Shown here: positions 54,779-64,000 of the stretch, piece by piece
How positions within the stretch are numbered: position 1 is the stretch's first letter
Layout: every line of letters begins with the position of its first letter
Source: Companilactobacillus nodensis DSM 19682 = JCM 14932 = NBRC 107160
Lineage (GTDB): Bacteria; Bacillota; Bacilli; Lactobacillales; Lactobacillaceae
Assembly (NCBI RefSeq): GCF_000615905.1
Contig: NZ_BAMN01000002.1
Location: 158,937-222,936 of the forward strand
Reading direction: 5' to 3'
Length of the DNA stretch: 64,000 nucleotides
Position numbers and translations under genes: made by a program
Notes under the pieces: generated by a model
Databases searched by the model: none
What the model saw: only the letters and a program-made list of their open reading frames with translations
What the model was told of the DNA's origin: nothing

Positions 54779-55861
54779 TTATTTTCCACCATAGCGATAC
54801 TCGATCCAAGTTAGCACACCAGATAAAATAGCAATCAGCACAATAGCGGCAGCGTGCCAATATTTGTTACGCATGAATATCGCAATGTACTCACGAATGA
54901 TCGCATTGGGTAAGAAGAATCTAGCAGTATGAGCACCGATGCCATCAGCTTTTAGACCAGCTTGCTTAGCAACCATTCCGGCACGGAAGGTATGATAGCC
55001 GTTAGTCACGAAGATAGTTTTAGGATTATCGGTTTTTTCCTTTTCAATCAATTTCTTAGAGTACAACATATTTTGATAAGTATTCTTCGATTCGGTCTCG
55101 GCAAGTCCATCAATTTCTGGCAGGCCTTGTTTCAGAGCATAACCAAGCATGGCTGTACCTTCAGGCAACTTTTCATCGCCACCTTGACCACCAGAAAAAA
55201 TCATTTTGGCAACTTTACCGGTTTTTTTGATTTGTTTCTTATAAAACGCCAAGCCACGATCGATTCTCTGTGCCAATAATGGAGAAACTCGGTCACCATT
55301 CAACAATCCAGCTCCAAGAACGATTACGTAATCTTGGTTGTATTTTGGATGGTTAAATTGGTATAAGACCAACATGGTCAAGTAATTGTAGAACCAGAAC
55401 AGTACATAGAACAGTATCATATTTGAAGTTAGTACTATATAAGATGCGGCCGCGGCTGGTAAGTGTTCAGTTAGCCAATTGTCAAAGAATGGTAGGATCA
55501 AAATTGCTATTCCTAATACTAATGTCAGCATATTAGCTAACGAATGGCTCTCGCGTTTCCAGACGATCCATGCATTCCACAGTAATAGCAGTGCTTGAAG
55601 TGCAAACATGAAGCCCACTAGCATTATGAAGACTACAAAAATCGCTACACTGGCTATTATCAGTGGGTGATTGTCAGTTCCCAGAATTGTCATTGCGAGA
55701 ACTGGTAAGAATGTGTACAAAAATAAATTGAACCAAATTCCGTTACTTAATCGACGTTTTTCTCGATGATAAACAAAAGTAAAACATCCCCCGAAGAACA
55801 ATGGTACTAGCCAAAGCCAGTAGAGTACGGCGGGTATTGGAACCCAAGCCTGTTGATTCAT
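54779..55861 (-). CDS. DUF218/YdcF-SanA-family membrane protein
   Basis: A 360-residue protein. About six membrane segments in the first 180 residues, then a DUF218 domain (VIVLGAGLLNGDRVSPLLAQRI, SGGQGGDEKLPEG, then NGYHTFRAG). ElyC/SanA-type members are involved in envelope assembly; other members bind SAM. ATG 55861 follows GGGAGGGG. Confidence 0.85.
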   Translation of the reverse strand: MNQQAWVPIPAVLYWLWLVPLFFGGCFTFVYHREKRRLSNGIWFNLFLYTFLPVLAMTILGTDNHPLIIASVAIFVVFIMLVGFMFALQALLLLWNAWIVWKRESHSLANMLTLVLGIAILILPFFDNWLTEHLPAAAASYIVLTSNMILFYVLFWFYNYLTMLVLYQFNHPKYNQDYVIVLGAGLLNGDRVSPLLAQRIDRGLAFYKKQIKKTGKVAKMIFSGGQGGDEKLPEGTAMLGYALKQGLPEIDGLAETESKNTYQNMLYSKKLIEKEKTDNPKTIFVTNGYHTFRAGMVAKQAGLKADGIGAHTARFFLPNAIIREYIAIFMRNKYWHAAAIVLIAILSGVLTWIEYRYGGK

Positions 55862-55928
55862 ATTAGCCCCTCCCTGAACTAAATAATTATTGCATTATTT
55901 TTAAGCATATCATAAATATTGTTAAACG

Positions 55929-55967
55929 AAAAAATACCGAACTCCTAGTAGGGGTTCGGCATTTTTA
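55929..55967. terminator. Terminator of the flavoprotein gene
   Basis: AAAATACCGAAC / GTTCGGCATTTT stem with one mismatch, T/A-runs on both sides. Confidence 0.85.
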
Positions 55968-55977
55968 TAATTATAAA

Positions 55978-57828
55978 CTATTCTTTAACTTCATCTTGTG
56001 CATGTTTCAAAGCATCGCTGACGGCCTCTTTGATAGCCCGGCTCGATGCGGAAGCACCAGAGATAGCATCGACATCAACTGAGTTTTTAGCGACAATATC
56101 CTTTGGCAATTGTTCAACAGCTTGTTTGCCATAGTCATCGGATTCGCTCTGTTTCAAAACTTCGACGTTTTTAATATCGTTATTTTCATCAACAGTTACA
56201 CGAACGACGATTTCATTGCCCATGCCGGCAGTTGATTTACCAATATATTGGTTAGGCCCAGCTTCAAAATTTTCTTCGACAATATCTGAACCCAATCCGG
56301 CGGTACCATTGTTATGAATGCTTGCGGATGTTTCAGCATCGTATCCAGTTAAATCAGCAGTGACACCTTTGGCGGCATTGTCACCAGCAATTTTACCGAT
56401 GATCAAATCTTCAGCAAGGTTGCTACCACCGTTGTACTTGCGTCCCATCATACTACCTAGTTCTCCGGCAGCGAATAGGTGAGGGATGATATTACCATCG
56501 ACATCAACAACCTCAGCCTTGGCGTTATGAACTGGTCCGCCTTGAGTATTTAATAGTCCTTGAACCATTGCAATAGCATAATATGGTCCATCATCGAACC
56601 CAGTTAATGTATCGGCATCACGATTAAAGGCATAGTCGCGTTTAATTTCAGCGAAGTGGTTAAAGTCATCAATAGTGCCTTGTAGTTTGTCCTCGTCAGC
56701 ACCTATCTTATCAGCTAGTTCTGATAAGGTATCAGCCTTAACAGCTAACTTCAAGAATTCAGGATAAGGTGCATTCTTGTCGTTTGATAGTTCATTGAAC
56801 TTTTTGGCATCGAAGATAACATAAGGATGCAATTGAGCATTTAAGATACGCCATTGTCCGTGATCTTGAATGTGTCCGTGTCTGTGCATCTCATTCTCAT
56901 CAAAGTAACGAGTTCCATCGTCACCGACAACGATAATGCTGCCCTGATGGAAGGCTGGCCAATCAAATGGTAAGAATTGTGAACGTTGACCGTCTTCAGG
57001 TTTTGGGGTCAGTCCATGGAAGATACCGTAAGCTTCATAGTTGGCCATGTTGTACATCTTAGCACCAACATCTTGCGCCATAGTTACACCGGCACCCTTG
57101 TTATATAGGGAACCTATGGGGTTCAAACTAGTTTCACCTAAGTATGTTTCAACCATTTGAGGATTATTTTCGAAGCCACCAGTCGTCATAACAACACCAT
57201 TGTTGACTTTGATATCAAGTAACTTGCCATCACGTTCGATTTGAACACCAATGATTTCTTTGCTGTTCTCATCTTGGATCAAGTGCTTGGCAGGAGTTTC
57301 GTATAGTACATCGATCTTGTCTGCACGGTCGATAACCTGTTGTCTTAAGTTCTTCCAGAGTGCTGAGTCAGCGACGCCTTCGTGCAGTGCAACTAACTCG
57401 TGAGTTGCTTGACCAGGTAGTTCAGGGTATTCGTGAGCCATGAAGTAGAGTGCCTTAGAAACAGGTGAATCAGGATGCTGTCCCATAATAAATGGTTTAA
57501 CGTCCAAATATTTTTCTAAGAATTCCGGAATGTGATATAGTCCCTCGGCATAGGTGTCCATCAGTTCTTTGTCGTATGAGAGTGGATAAGCAAGACTGTC
57601 ATAGTATTTTTTCAAGTCATCGAGATCGTCACCTGATGAAATAACTTGTCCAGCATAGCGAGTATTACCGCCCTCATGGCCTTCTGGAGCTGAATCAACT
57701 AGCAATACCTTGGCACCATTATCAGCCGCAAATCTAGCTGCAGTGGCACCGGCACCACCGAAGCCTAATACAGCAACATTGTACGTTGCGTCCCAACTTG
57801 TATATCTATCTTTGAACATTTCCTTCAC
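55978..57828 (-). CDS. FAD-dependent fumarate/urocanate-reductase-like flavoprotein with FMN-binding domain
   Basis: A 616-residue protein. An N-terminal FAD-binding domain (VAVLGFGGAGATAARFAADNG, residues ~17-37) and a flavocytochrome c-type catalytic domain (e.g. GGPVHNAKAEVVD, ELGSMMGRKYNGGSNLAEDL) are followed by a C-terminal FMN-binding domain (about 525-610) with ISGASASS where a covalent FMN is usually attached in SGAT. The usual Thr is Ser here. Related enzymes reduce fumarate or urocanate-type acids. No signal peptide; likely cytoplasmic. ATG 57828 follows AGGAGTGAAGG. Confidence 0.85.
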   Translation of the reverse strand: MKEMFKDRYTSWDATYNVAVLGFGGAGATAARFAADNGAKVLLVDSAPEGHEGGNTRYAGQVISSGDDLDDLKKYYDSLAYPLSYDKELMDTYAEGLYHIPEFLEKYLDVKPFIMGQHPDSPVSKALYFMAHEYPELPGQATHELVALHEGVADSALWKNLRQQVIDRADKIDVLYETPAKHLIQDENSKEIIGVQIERDGKLLDIKVNNGVVMTTGGFENNPQMVETYLGETSLNPIGSLYNKGAGVTMAQDVGAKMYNMANYEAYGIFHGLTPKPEDGQRSQFLPFDWPAFHQGSIIVVGDDGTRYFDENEMHRHGHIQDHGQWRILNAQLHPYVIFDAKKFNELSNDKNAPYPEFLKLAVKADTLSELADKIGADEDKLQGTIDDFNHFAEIKRDYAFNRDADTLTGFDDGPYYAIAMVQGLLNTQGGPVHNAKAEVVDVDGNIIPHLFAAGELGSMMGRKYNGGSNLAEDLIIGKIAGDNAAKGVTADLTGYDAETSASIHNNGTAGLGSDIVEENFEAGPNQYIGKSTAGMGNEIVVRVTVDENNDIKNVEVLKQSESDDYGKQAVEQLPKDIVAKNSVDVDAISGASASSRAIKEAVSDALKHAQDEVKE

Positions 57829-57920
57829 TCCTTTTTTGTAATCTGTATACGATTAGTATAAATCTATTTACAATTTGTAGTAACGATTACTGGAATTTTG
57901 AATGTTAAGAGTTTGGATAC

Positions 57921-57962
57921 AAAAAGACATCAGAAACGTAATAGTTTCTGATGTCTTTTTTA
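57921..57962. terminator. Bidirectional terminator, asnA
   Basis: AAAAAGACATCAGAAAC / GTTTCTGATGTCTTTTT stem, 6-base loop. Confidence 0.9.
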
Positions 57963-57980
57963 GGGAAGGATCGTATTTAA

Positions 57981-58988
57981 TTACAAAATTTGAATATGGT
58001 TTTCATAACATTTATCGATCATATCTTGTGGCCATACACTGGCTTGAACTTCACCAACGTGAGCCTTGCCAAGTAGTAACATACATAGACGTGATTGTCC
58101 GATACCACCACCGATTGTGTAAGGTAGCTCACCTTTTTCAAGCATTTGGTGATATGGAAGTTTGAGACGATCTTCGGCGTTAGCGTCTTTTAATTGTGCC
58201 TTCATTGATTCTTCACTGACACGGATACCCATACTTGAGATTTCAAGTGCCATTTGTAGAGGTTCGTACCAGAATAAGATATCGCCGTTTAGTTTCCAGT
58301 CATCATAATCAGGGGCACGGCCGTCATGACGTTTTCCTGATTTCATTTTGCCACCGATTTGCATTAAGAAGACACAACCAAGTTCTTTGGTAATGGCATT
58401 CTCACGTTCTTTAGGCGTCATGTCTGGGAATCTGTCTTCTAGTTCTTGAGTTGTAACGAAGTGAATTTCGTCTGGTAAGTGATAAACAGCTTCGGGGAAT
58501 TTGTACCAAACTTCGTGTTCCATATGTTTGATAACTTTGAAGATGTCGCGAACAGTACTCTTTAGAGTATCGATGTTACGTTCATCTTTGGAGATGATCT
58601 TCTCCCAGTCCCATTGATCGACGTAGATTGAGTGGATGTTGTCCAAGTCTTCGTCTTTACGGATGGCGTTCATGTTTGTGTAGAGACCTTCATGCATTCC
58701 GAAACCATAACGTTTCAAAGCAACACGCTTCCACTTAGCAAGTGAGTGAACGATTTCGATAGTTTGGTCAGGCATATCTTTCATGTCGAATGAAACAGGT
58801 TTTTCAACACCGTTCAAGTTATCGTTCAAACCAGTTGATTTTTCAACGAACATTGGTGCTGATAGACGTGAAAGGTTAAGTTCCTTACCGAATTCATCCT
58901 GGAATGTTTCACGGATGTAGCGGATAGCTTTTTGTGTATCGATGATTGATAGTTTTGGATCATATGATTCTGGAATTGTTAGATGCAT
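57981..58988 (-). CDS. asnA: Aspartate-ammonia ligase (asparagine synthetase A)
   Basis: A 335-residue class II aaRS-like enzyme that makes asparagine from aspartate, ATP and ammonia. The N-terminus ([22 protein letters not shown]), the [21 protein letters not shown] segment and the C-terminal [27 protein letters not shown] are family signatures. ATG 58988 follows GGGAGATAA; the frame to 59189 runs through the T-box leader and is not used. It is controlled by the upstream T-box, so expression rises when tRNA-Asn is uncharged. Confidence 0.95.
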   Translation of the reverse strand: MHLTIPESYDPKLSIIDTQKAIRYIRETFQDEFGKELNLSRLSAPMFVEKSTGLNDNLNGVEKPVSFDMKDMPDQTIEIVHSLAKWKRVALKRYGFGMHEGLYTNMNAIRKDEDLDNIHSIYVDQWDWEKIISKDERNIDTLKSTVRDIFKVIKHMEHEVWYKFPEAVYHLPDEIHFVTTQELEDRFPDMTPKERENAITKELGCVFLMQIGGKMKSGKRHDGRAPDYDDWKLNGDILFWYEPLQMALEISSMGIRVSEESMKAQLKDANAEDRLKLPYHQMLEKGELPYTIGGGIGQSRLCMLLLGKAHVGEVQASVWPQDMIDKCYENHIQIL

Positions 58989-59029
58989 AAGATTATCTCC
59001 CTTGGTTTGTAGTTGATTGATAGAAGACG

Positions 59030-59310
59030 GGCAACAAAAAAAGTCTTCCATCCCTAATAAAAGGGACGAAAGACTTTCGCGGTACCACCCAAGTTGCTTA
59101 TGTAAAATAAGCCACCTCAATAAGAGTACAAAACTGCTATACTCTGCCGATGGTAACGTACCGGTTACGTCTAAACCTACTTTGGACAAGCCATTTCAGC
59201 TAGAAACATAAGAAAGTGTTATTCGGATGATTCAAGCACTGGTTGGGTTCTCACTAATCCCAATTCACTGTCAGGCTGAAAGGTCTTACTCTTCTTTCTT
59301 GTCGTCTTTA
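59030..59310 (-). promoter_or_regulatory. T-box riboswitch of asnA (tRNA-Asn)
   Basis: Minus strand. The antiterminator T-box GGGTGGTACCGCG is at about 59070-59085, followed by the terminator stem AAGTCTTTCGTCCC / GGGATGGAAGACTT and TTTTTTT. Stem I base AAGAAAG pairs with CTTTCTT; on its 3' side the specifier AAC (Asn) at 59220-59218 sits in GAATAACA. Fits asnA. Confidence 0.85.
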
Positions 59311-59468
59311 TCTTGTGACACTTATAATAAGCATTTGTTTTTAAAAAGTAAAGCCTAAATTAAAAGAATACTAATAAATTTCAAATATTTGTAATTGGTT
59401 TGTATTGATAGGACCTACTATGTCAAGGTTGAGGACGTTTTTTGAAGTATTAGTATAATCAAATAATT

Positions 59469-60213
59469 TTATTTATTATAGATATTCTTCAATCCAGCAA
59501 CATCGTCTTCAGACAATGATTTAACCCCCTGATTAGTAGTACATGATCGAGCTAGTTTCAGTACTGTGGTTCAATCCTAAGGCGTGTCCGAGCTCATGCA
59601 TCGTGACTGAGTCGCTGACTGATTCAGGATAAGTCATATTGATCTTGGCTGAAGCATGGTTAATAGCTGCCTTAGATGGATCATTAGTCTTATAAGTCAA
59701 TTCAGGGCCACCCGTTCCGAGTTCTAATGTCTGGGCACGTTGTCCCTCGTCTTTGTAATAAACTGAGAAGGCTACTGTGTTGACACTGGAATTACCTTTA
59801 CCTGCGATCAATTTGACGACACCTGTTTGGTTGTAGGCATAGATAGCGTCATTGAAAGCCTGGCGAGCTGCCTTAGGTGTTTTTTTGGTGAAGTGATAGT
59901 AGTAAACATTACCTAGAACAAATTTGTTTACCATCGAGAATGCCGGAGTACCATTGGCCGATCCAGTCTGTTTATCTTGGGATGTAGCCGTTTCTTGTTT
60001 GGTCGTATCCTCAGTAGCAGTATTCGTAGAGTTAGTTAGTGACTTGATTTTTGGAACATATTCGTCGAAGGCTGACTCTAGGTAGTTTTTTGACTTGGAT
60101 AAATTAGTAACGATTTGTGCTTGCAGAGTTGTGGGAAGAACGTCGGTATATTCAGCTAAAAATATTCCACTCAAAACAAATAACAGCACTAATGACGTAA
60201 TGTGTCTTCTCAT
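59469..60213 (-). pseudogene. Matrixin-like M10 metalloprotease, frameshifted at the C-terminus
   Basis: An exported zinc protease. N-terminal membrane anchor (about residues 5-25), Ser/Thr-rich linker, then a protease domain with the zinc site HELGHALGLNH (about 206-216) and the SIMY Met-turn. The frame stops at 59533, four codons after the Met-turn. The shifted frame continues NQGVKSLSEDDVAGLKNIYNK to 59469, the usual end of such proteases. Removing one base near 59542 joins them. The C-terminal helix is probably needed for folding. Either recent decay or assembly error. Confidence 0.8.
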
Positions 60214-60286
60214 TTATAACTTCTTTCCTTAGACATTTGTCTACATAGTCTACAAGTAAAGTTAATGATTGTCTATTGATTTAATA

Positions 60287-61426
60287 TTACAAATATTTAA
60301 CAAAGATATCTTTGTACATGTCGATAAATTTTAGATACATTTCTTTATTAACGTATTCATTAACTTGGTGCGGTGTGTCGTTTCCTGGACCAAACATGAC
60401 GAAGGCAAAATCGTCTGGTTTGTCACGTAAGAACATTGCGGCATCAGTCGTTCCAGCTACACCGTACTTGCCGACATCGAGGCCGGTATGATCTTTGGCT
60501 ACTTCGCCAGCAATTTTTAGTAGTTTGGAATCCTTGGCAGCTTTAACAGGATTCAATTTCATAATGACTTTGATACTCAAATGATAGTCGTTGTTTGCGG
60601 AGTTTAATTTGTCTACTAATGATTGAATGTCGCTCAAAACTTGATCACTAGTGTATTCAGGCAAAGTTCGAGAGTTTATTTCTGCTTCAGCGTGGCCGGG
60701 GATGGCATTAACTTGAGTTCCGCCCTTGATAGTCGTGACGTTGAAGATGAAATCACCCATAACGGGATCACTCTTACCAGTATCCTTGAATTGAGAATTG
60801 GCTTGAGATAAGAAGTCCAATAAGTGGTCGATAGCATTATTACCAGAGTCAGGCATGGAACTGTGAGCGGCCTTACCCTCGGAAGTAACTTTGATATCGA
60901 GTGAACCCATGTGTGTATAAACGAAGTTATAACCGCCTGGTTCACCGATCAATAAAGCGTCGGCATCGTCCATATACCCTTGAGTAGTTAGTTGGTCAGC
61001 ACCGTATTCACCGACTTCTTCGGCAATGGTTGCCAATAATCTGACAGTACCAGACTTGGGATGATTATTTTCGTGAAGCTCGATCATGGCGATAACTAAT
61101 GCGGCCAGACCACTCTTCATATCGACAGCACCAAGACCATAAAGGTTGCCGTCTCTTTCTGTAAGCTTATGTGGATCAGTGTCCCATTCTTTAATATCAC
61201 CAGCATCGACTGTATCCATGTGACCACTGACAGCCAGCACTGGTTTTCCAGAACCGATTTCCGCTACTAAGTTGTAACGAGTATCCGAGTACTTGATCAT
61301 CTGCGATTGAATACCGTGATTAGAAAGCAAGTTTTGGAGATATTCCGCAACTTCTTTTTCATTATCGTTAGCCGTATTGATAGCAACTAGGTCAGATAAA
61401 ACTTGAATTTTTTCTGTCTCGTCCAT
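60287..61426 (-). CDS. ArgE/DapE-family M20 deacylase/peptidase
   Basis: A 379-residue dinuclear-zinc M20 enzyme. VSGHMDTVDAGD (zinc His/Asp, residues ~66-77), TIAEEVGEYGAD (catalytic Glu and zinc Glu, about 130) and a C-terminal GTTDAAMF ... PGNDTPHQVNEYV zinc region are present. It removes N-acyl groups from amino acids, for example in lysine or arginine biosynthesis, or acts on peptides. ATG 61426 follows AAAGGAGTCC. No pathway neighbours. Confidence 0.9.
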   Translation of the reverse strand: MDETEKIQVLSDLVAINTANDNEKEVAEYLQNLLSNHGIQSQMIKYSDTRYNLVAEIGSGKPVLAVSGHMDTVDAGDIKEWDTDPHKLTERDGNLYGLGAVDMKSGLAALVIAMIELHENNHPKSGTVRLLATIAEEVGEYGADQLTTQGYMDDADALLIGEPGGYNFVYTHMGSLDIKVTSEGKAAHSSMPDSGNNAIDHLLDFLSQANSQFKDTGKSDPVMGDFIFNVTTIKGGTQVNAIPGHAEAEINSRTLPEYTSDQVLSDIQSLVDKLNSANNDYHLSIKVIMKLNPVKAAKDSKLLKIAGEVAKDHTGLDVGKYGVAGTTDAAMFLRDKPDDFAFVMFGPGNDTPHQVNEYVNKEMYLKFIDMYKDIFVKYL

Positions 61427-61502
61427 TGTTTGGACTCCTTTGAAATATGTATTTGGAACAGTTCACATATGATAATTGTAATACATAATTTGTCTGGGAA
61501 CT

Positions 61503-61538
61503 AAAAAAGGTCGCCATCAAAAAAGATGGTGACCTATT
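61503..61538 (-). terminator. Terminator of the C69 dipeptidase gene
   Basis: AGGTCGCCATC / GATGGTGACCT stem with the T-run on the minus strand. Confidence 0.85.
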
Positions 61539-61541
61539 TAA

Positions 61542-62948
61542 TTAATCATTCAAGTTGTATCTAAGTTTCATATGTTCAGAACCCATGATGACCATATCGC
61601 CGAGTAACTTAGTTTGGAGTTTCAAAGCTGTGTCAGCTAATTTCTTATTAGCATCTTCAAGGGCTTTAGAAACATCTGCACCATTAATTGCGGCATCGGT
61701 CTCGTTTTGAATCTTACGATATGCACTCATGGCATCGAGTTCATAATCGTTACGCATGTCGACGTATAAGTCATAGTCAGTATCGCCAAGTAGAGCAGTT
61801 GTTGTGCTCAACCAGTACATGTTGTTCAGATCAAAAGTTCCAGTGGCATCTTTGTAAGGTGCTGGTGTGTCATTGATGTTTGTGTAGAAAGGAACAACGG
61901 TATTGAAGGTATTAGCACCATAGGCTAGCCATTGTACACCAGCAATTTCAGCGGGTACGTTGTTTCTAACTTGGAGGATGTGGACGTTGTGGTTACGGTT
62001 GATACCGATTGGACGGAATAATTTCTTATCAGCTTCAGAACCATTACCATAAGGGTCGTACTTAGTGTTTTCAAAATGAGAGCTCAGTACGAACTTCACA
62101 TCTTCAATTGAGATCTTACGATTTGCATGACAGATGAATGGTAGATCTTGTTCCATTGGATCTTGTGTAATCTCAGGATTGAAGTATTGTTGACCATACC
62201 AAGTACGAGGATTGTTGTAGACAGTATCTTTGATCGTGGCACTACCAAAGATATGACGTAAGTTGTATTTGCCATCTAAGTCGGGATTAAGATTGTATTT
62301 TTCAATCATATCCTTTAAGTCAGCTGAACTCATTGTGTCATCAGAGTCAAAGTCAAAATTGTCAATGTTCATACGATTTGGAGCAACGACGTAGGCATCG
62401 TCAGGAATACGTTCAGCGGCCCAGTGATGTCCACCGATAGTTTCTAACCACCAAACTTCTTGATTGTCAGAGAAGGCAATTCCGTTTGTTTCATATGTTC
62501 CGTATTTTGCAACGATATCACCGAGGCGTTGTACACCTTCGCGAGCACTGTGAACATAAGGTAGGACTAATGTTACTAAGTCTTCTTCACCAACACCGCC
62601 GTCAACTAGTGGATCAGCACCAAGAACGCGTGAGTTAGTTGTAATTGTTTCAGTCGCCGACATAGTGACGTTGTCACTGTTGATACCAGCAGCTGGCCAA
62701 ATACCGTTGTCTAAAATGGCATTAGGGATAGATGTGTAACGCATTGGATCATCAGGCAAGTCGATTTCGACCTTGCTGATAACAGATTGATAGTGTCTAG
62801 GCTGGTCATCTGGTTGAACGACTACGAAACGTTGAGGATCAAGGGCCTCATGACCATCGTCATTTCTTGAGATAATCGTTGAGCCATCGATGGAGGCATC
62901 TTTACCGACTAGGATCGTTGTACATGAACCTTGGATTCTTTTTTTCAT
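61542..62948 (-). CDS. pepD: C69-family dipeptidase
   Basis: A 468-residue Ntn-type dipeptidase. After a short propeptide the nucleophile Cys9 begins [26 protein letters not shown], the C69 hallmark. The large domain contains PPQ-free but typical NRISIEDV-like segments and a C-terminal helical part. It cleaves dipeptides in the cytoplasm. ATG 62948 follows AGGAGTG. Complete and of usual length. Confidence 0.92.
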   Translation of the reverse strand: MKKRIQGSCTTILVGKDASIDGSTIISRNDDGHEALDPQRFVVVQPDDQPRHYQSVISKVEIDLPDDPMRYTSIPNAILDNGIWPAAGINSDNVTMSATETITTNSRVLGADPLVDGGVGEEDLVTLVLPYVHSAREGVQRLGDIVAKYGTYETNGIAFSDNQEVWWLETIGGHHWAAERIPDDAYVVAPNRMNIDNFDFDSDDTMSSADLKDMIEKYNLNPDLDGKYNLRHIFGSATIKDTVYNNPRTWYGQQYFNPEITQDPMEQDLPFICHANRKISIEDVKFVLSSHFENTKYDPYGNGSEADKKLFRPIGINRNHNVHILQVRNNVPAEIAGVQWLAYGANTFNTVVPFYTNINDTPAPYKDATGTFDLNNMYWLSTTTALLGDTDYDLYVDMRNDYELDAMSAYRKIQNETDAAINGADVSKALEDANKKLADTALKLQTKLLGDMVIMGSEHMKLRYNLND

Positions 62949-63266
62949 TATGAAGGAACACTCCTTTTTTGAGATTATTAGATTCCATTATAACCTTTTT
63001 AATAAAACTTCGAAATTAATTGCTACGGAAGTACATTTAAAATATTTAAATTATTTTATATGAATATATATAATTTTATTATCATACAGTACAATATGAT
63101 TCATGTGGTTTAAAAAAGGGGACTTTCATTTATTGAACTAGATTATTACAGACGATTAGTTTTTGAATATGAAATCAAGTTTTGAAAGAGGTAAAAAATG
63201 ATTGCATTTAAGAGAGTATTACTCCATGTGGTATAAAAATAAAAAACTAACTACATGGAGATAAAA
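62949..63266. other. 318-base divergent intergenic region
   Basis: No gene found. It holds divergent promoters for the C69 dipeptidase and the methyltransferase and the leader hairpin at 63222-63260. Confidence 0.6.
63222..63260 (+). promoter_or_regulatory. Leader hairpin occluding the ribosome-binding site
   Basis: CTCCATGT (63222-63229) pairs perfectly with ACATGGAG (63253-63260), and the GGAG within the second arm is the ribosome-binding site of the methyltransferase at 63267. Confidence 0.55.
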
Positions 63267-64000
63267 ATGAAAAATATATATGATAATGAAGAGTTTTTTG
63301 AAAAATACAGTCAAATGAATCGTAGCAAAAATGGCTTGTCTGGTGCTGGTGAATGGAGTACCTTAAAACCAATTTTACCTGACTTTGAAGGCAAAGTAGT
63401 TCTTGATCTTGGCTGCGGTTATGGCTGGCATGACCGCTATGCAATTGAACAAGGTGCTGACACGGTTGTCGGAGTAGATATGTCCGAGAAAATGCTTGAA
63501 GTAGCTCGAGCTAAAACAGAGACTGACAAAATCGTTTATGTGCATGATGATATTTCCAAGATAAACTTTGCTGATAATAAATTTGATATCGTGATCAGTT
63601 TCCTGGCCTTACACTACGTTGAGTCGTTCGAGGAGGTCGTTCAAAAAATAAGTAAGTATCTTAAACCTAATGGAATCTTGGTCTTTTCAGTTGAACATCC
63701 AATTTTTACCGCTCAAGGTAGTGAGGAATGGGACTATGATGCCGATGGCCAAATAAAGGACTTCCCGGTTGATAATTACTTCTATGAAGGCAAGAGAGAA
63801 ACAGATTTCTTAGGTGAGACGGTGGTCAAATATCATAAGACCTTAACTACTTATTTGGATGGTCTTTTGACGAATGATTTTCAGATAAGTCGAGTTGTGG
63901 AACCAATGCCTCCGAAGGGTATGATGAATATTCCCGGAATGAAGGACGAAATGCGCCGCCCAATGATGCTGATTGTATCCGCAGTTAATAAAAAGTATTA
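63267..64000 (+). CDS. Class I SAM-dependent methyltransferase (3' end cut by window)
   Basis: 244 codons plus TA at the edge, most likely a TAA or TAG stop missing its last base, so the protein is about 244 residues. SAM-binding motif LDLGCGYGWHDRYA (residues ~46-59), then GVDMSEKML and the acidic HDDISKINF, and SFLALHYVE match UbiE/BioC-like small-molecule methyltransferases. The substrate is unknown. ATG 63267 follows GGAG in the leader hairpin. Confidence 0.88.
   Translation, partial: MKNIYDNEEFFEKYSQMNRSKNGLSGAGEWSTLKPILPDFEGKVVLDLGCGYGWHDRYAIEQGADTVVGVDMSEKMLEVARAKTETDKIVYVHDDISKINFADNKFDIVISFLALHYVESFEEVVQKISKYLKPNGILVFSVEHPIFTAQGSEEWDYDADGQIKDFPVDNYFYEGKRETDFLGETVVKYHKTLTTYLDGLLTNDFQISRVVEPMPPKGMMNIPGMKDEMRRPMMLIVSAVNKKY

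Noticed and set aside
1..64000. tRNA, rRNA and CRISPR array
   Set aside because: No cloverleaf, rRNA signature or regular direct repeat-spacer pattern was seen by reading both strands.

Overview
The window looks like the chromosome of a low-GC lactic acid bacterium, probably Lactobacillaceae and possibly Companilactobacillus-like. This is inferred from the peptidase set (PepN, proline iminopeptidase, C69 dipeptidase), several secreted SLAP-type surface proteins, an AsnA gene behind a T-box, and AT-rich codon use. No rRNA, tRNA or CRISPR array was recognised.

Positions 1-26000 are mostly or entirely a Tn916-family integrative and conjugative element, read right to left. A thioester-type Cna_B adhesin (two frameshifts) leads. 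It is followed by a 90-aa unknown protein, a SpoVG-like protein, two DUF961/YdcP proteins, a small unknown protein, the FtsK/TcpA coupling ATPase, a helicase-nuclease cargo gene, a probable oriT, a MobT relaxase, a small unknown protein, a solitary 5mC methyltransferase, TcpD, ArdA, TcpE, the VirB4-like ATPase, a VirB6/TrbL-like membrane protein, a lysozyme-NlpC/P60 hydrolase, an unknown protein and TcpC. Downstream of TcpC, where Tn916 carries its resistance cargo, lies a PstI/BsuBI-like restriction-modification pair. DUF4260, MBL-fold and TetR genes follow towards the left edge. No integrase or excisionase is in the window, so the left end of the element is probably outside it. The conjugation core looks more GC-rich than the host, while the R-M pair and the helicase-nuclease look AT-rich, which suggests layered acquisition.

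Positions 26200-43800 are host accessory DNA. There are SLAP surface proteins (one with a stop in its signal peptide), a YitT transporter-like protein, HicAB, AbiE and MazEF toxin-antitoxin modules, and a DUF4767 lipoprotein. There is also a WYL-regulator island made of two paralogous ~400-aa proteins of unknown function flanking a uracil-DNA-glycosylase-fold protein. A shared palindrome (ATACGAC-N7-GTCGTAT) sits before all three island promoters, and the same motif or a weaker version sits before two surface-protein genes. A LytTR/LiaF-like pair and proline iminopeptidase follow.

Positions 43900-64000 hold a fused and frameshifted dehydrogenase pseudogene with its intact paralogue, a LysR regulator, a type I toxin-like locus, a cytochrome b5 domain protein, and a ~440-base non-coding region rich in stem-loops just before pepN. 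After these come metabolic and peptidase genes: BI-1, DUF218, fumarate-reductase-like flavoprotein, T-box asnA, a frameshifted matrixin, ArgE/DapE deacylase and the C69 dipeptidase. A SAM methyltransferase loses only the last base of its stop at the right edge. Six loci carry small lesions, so either recent decay or consensus errors in the assembly should be considered.
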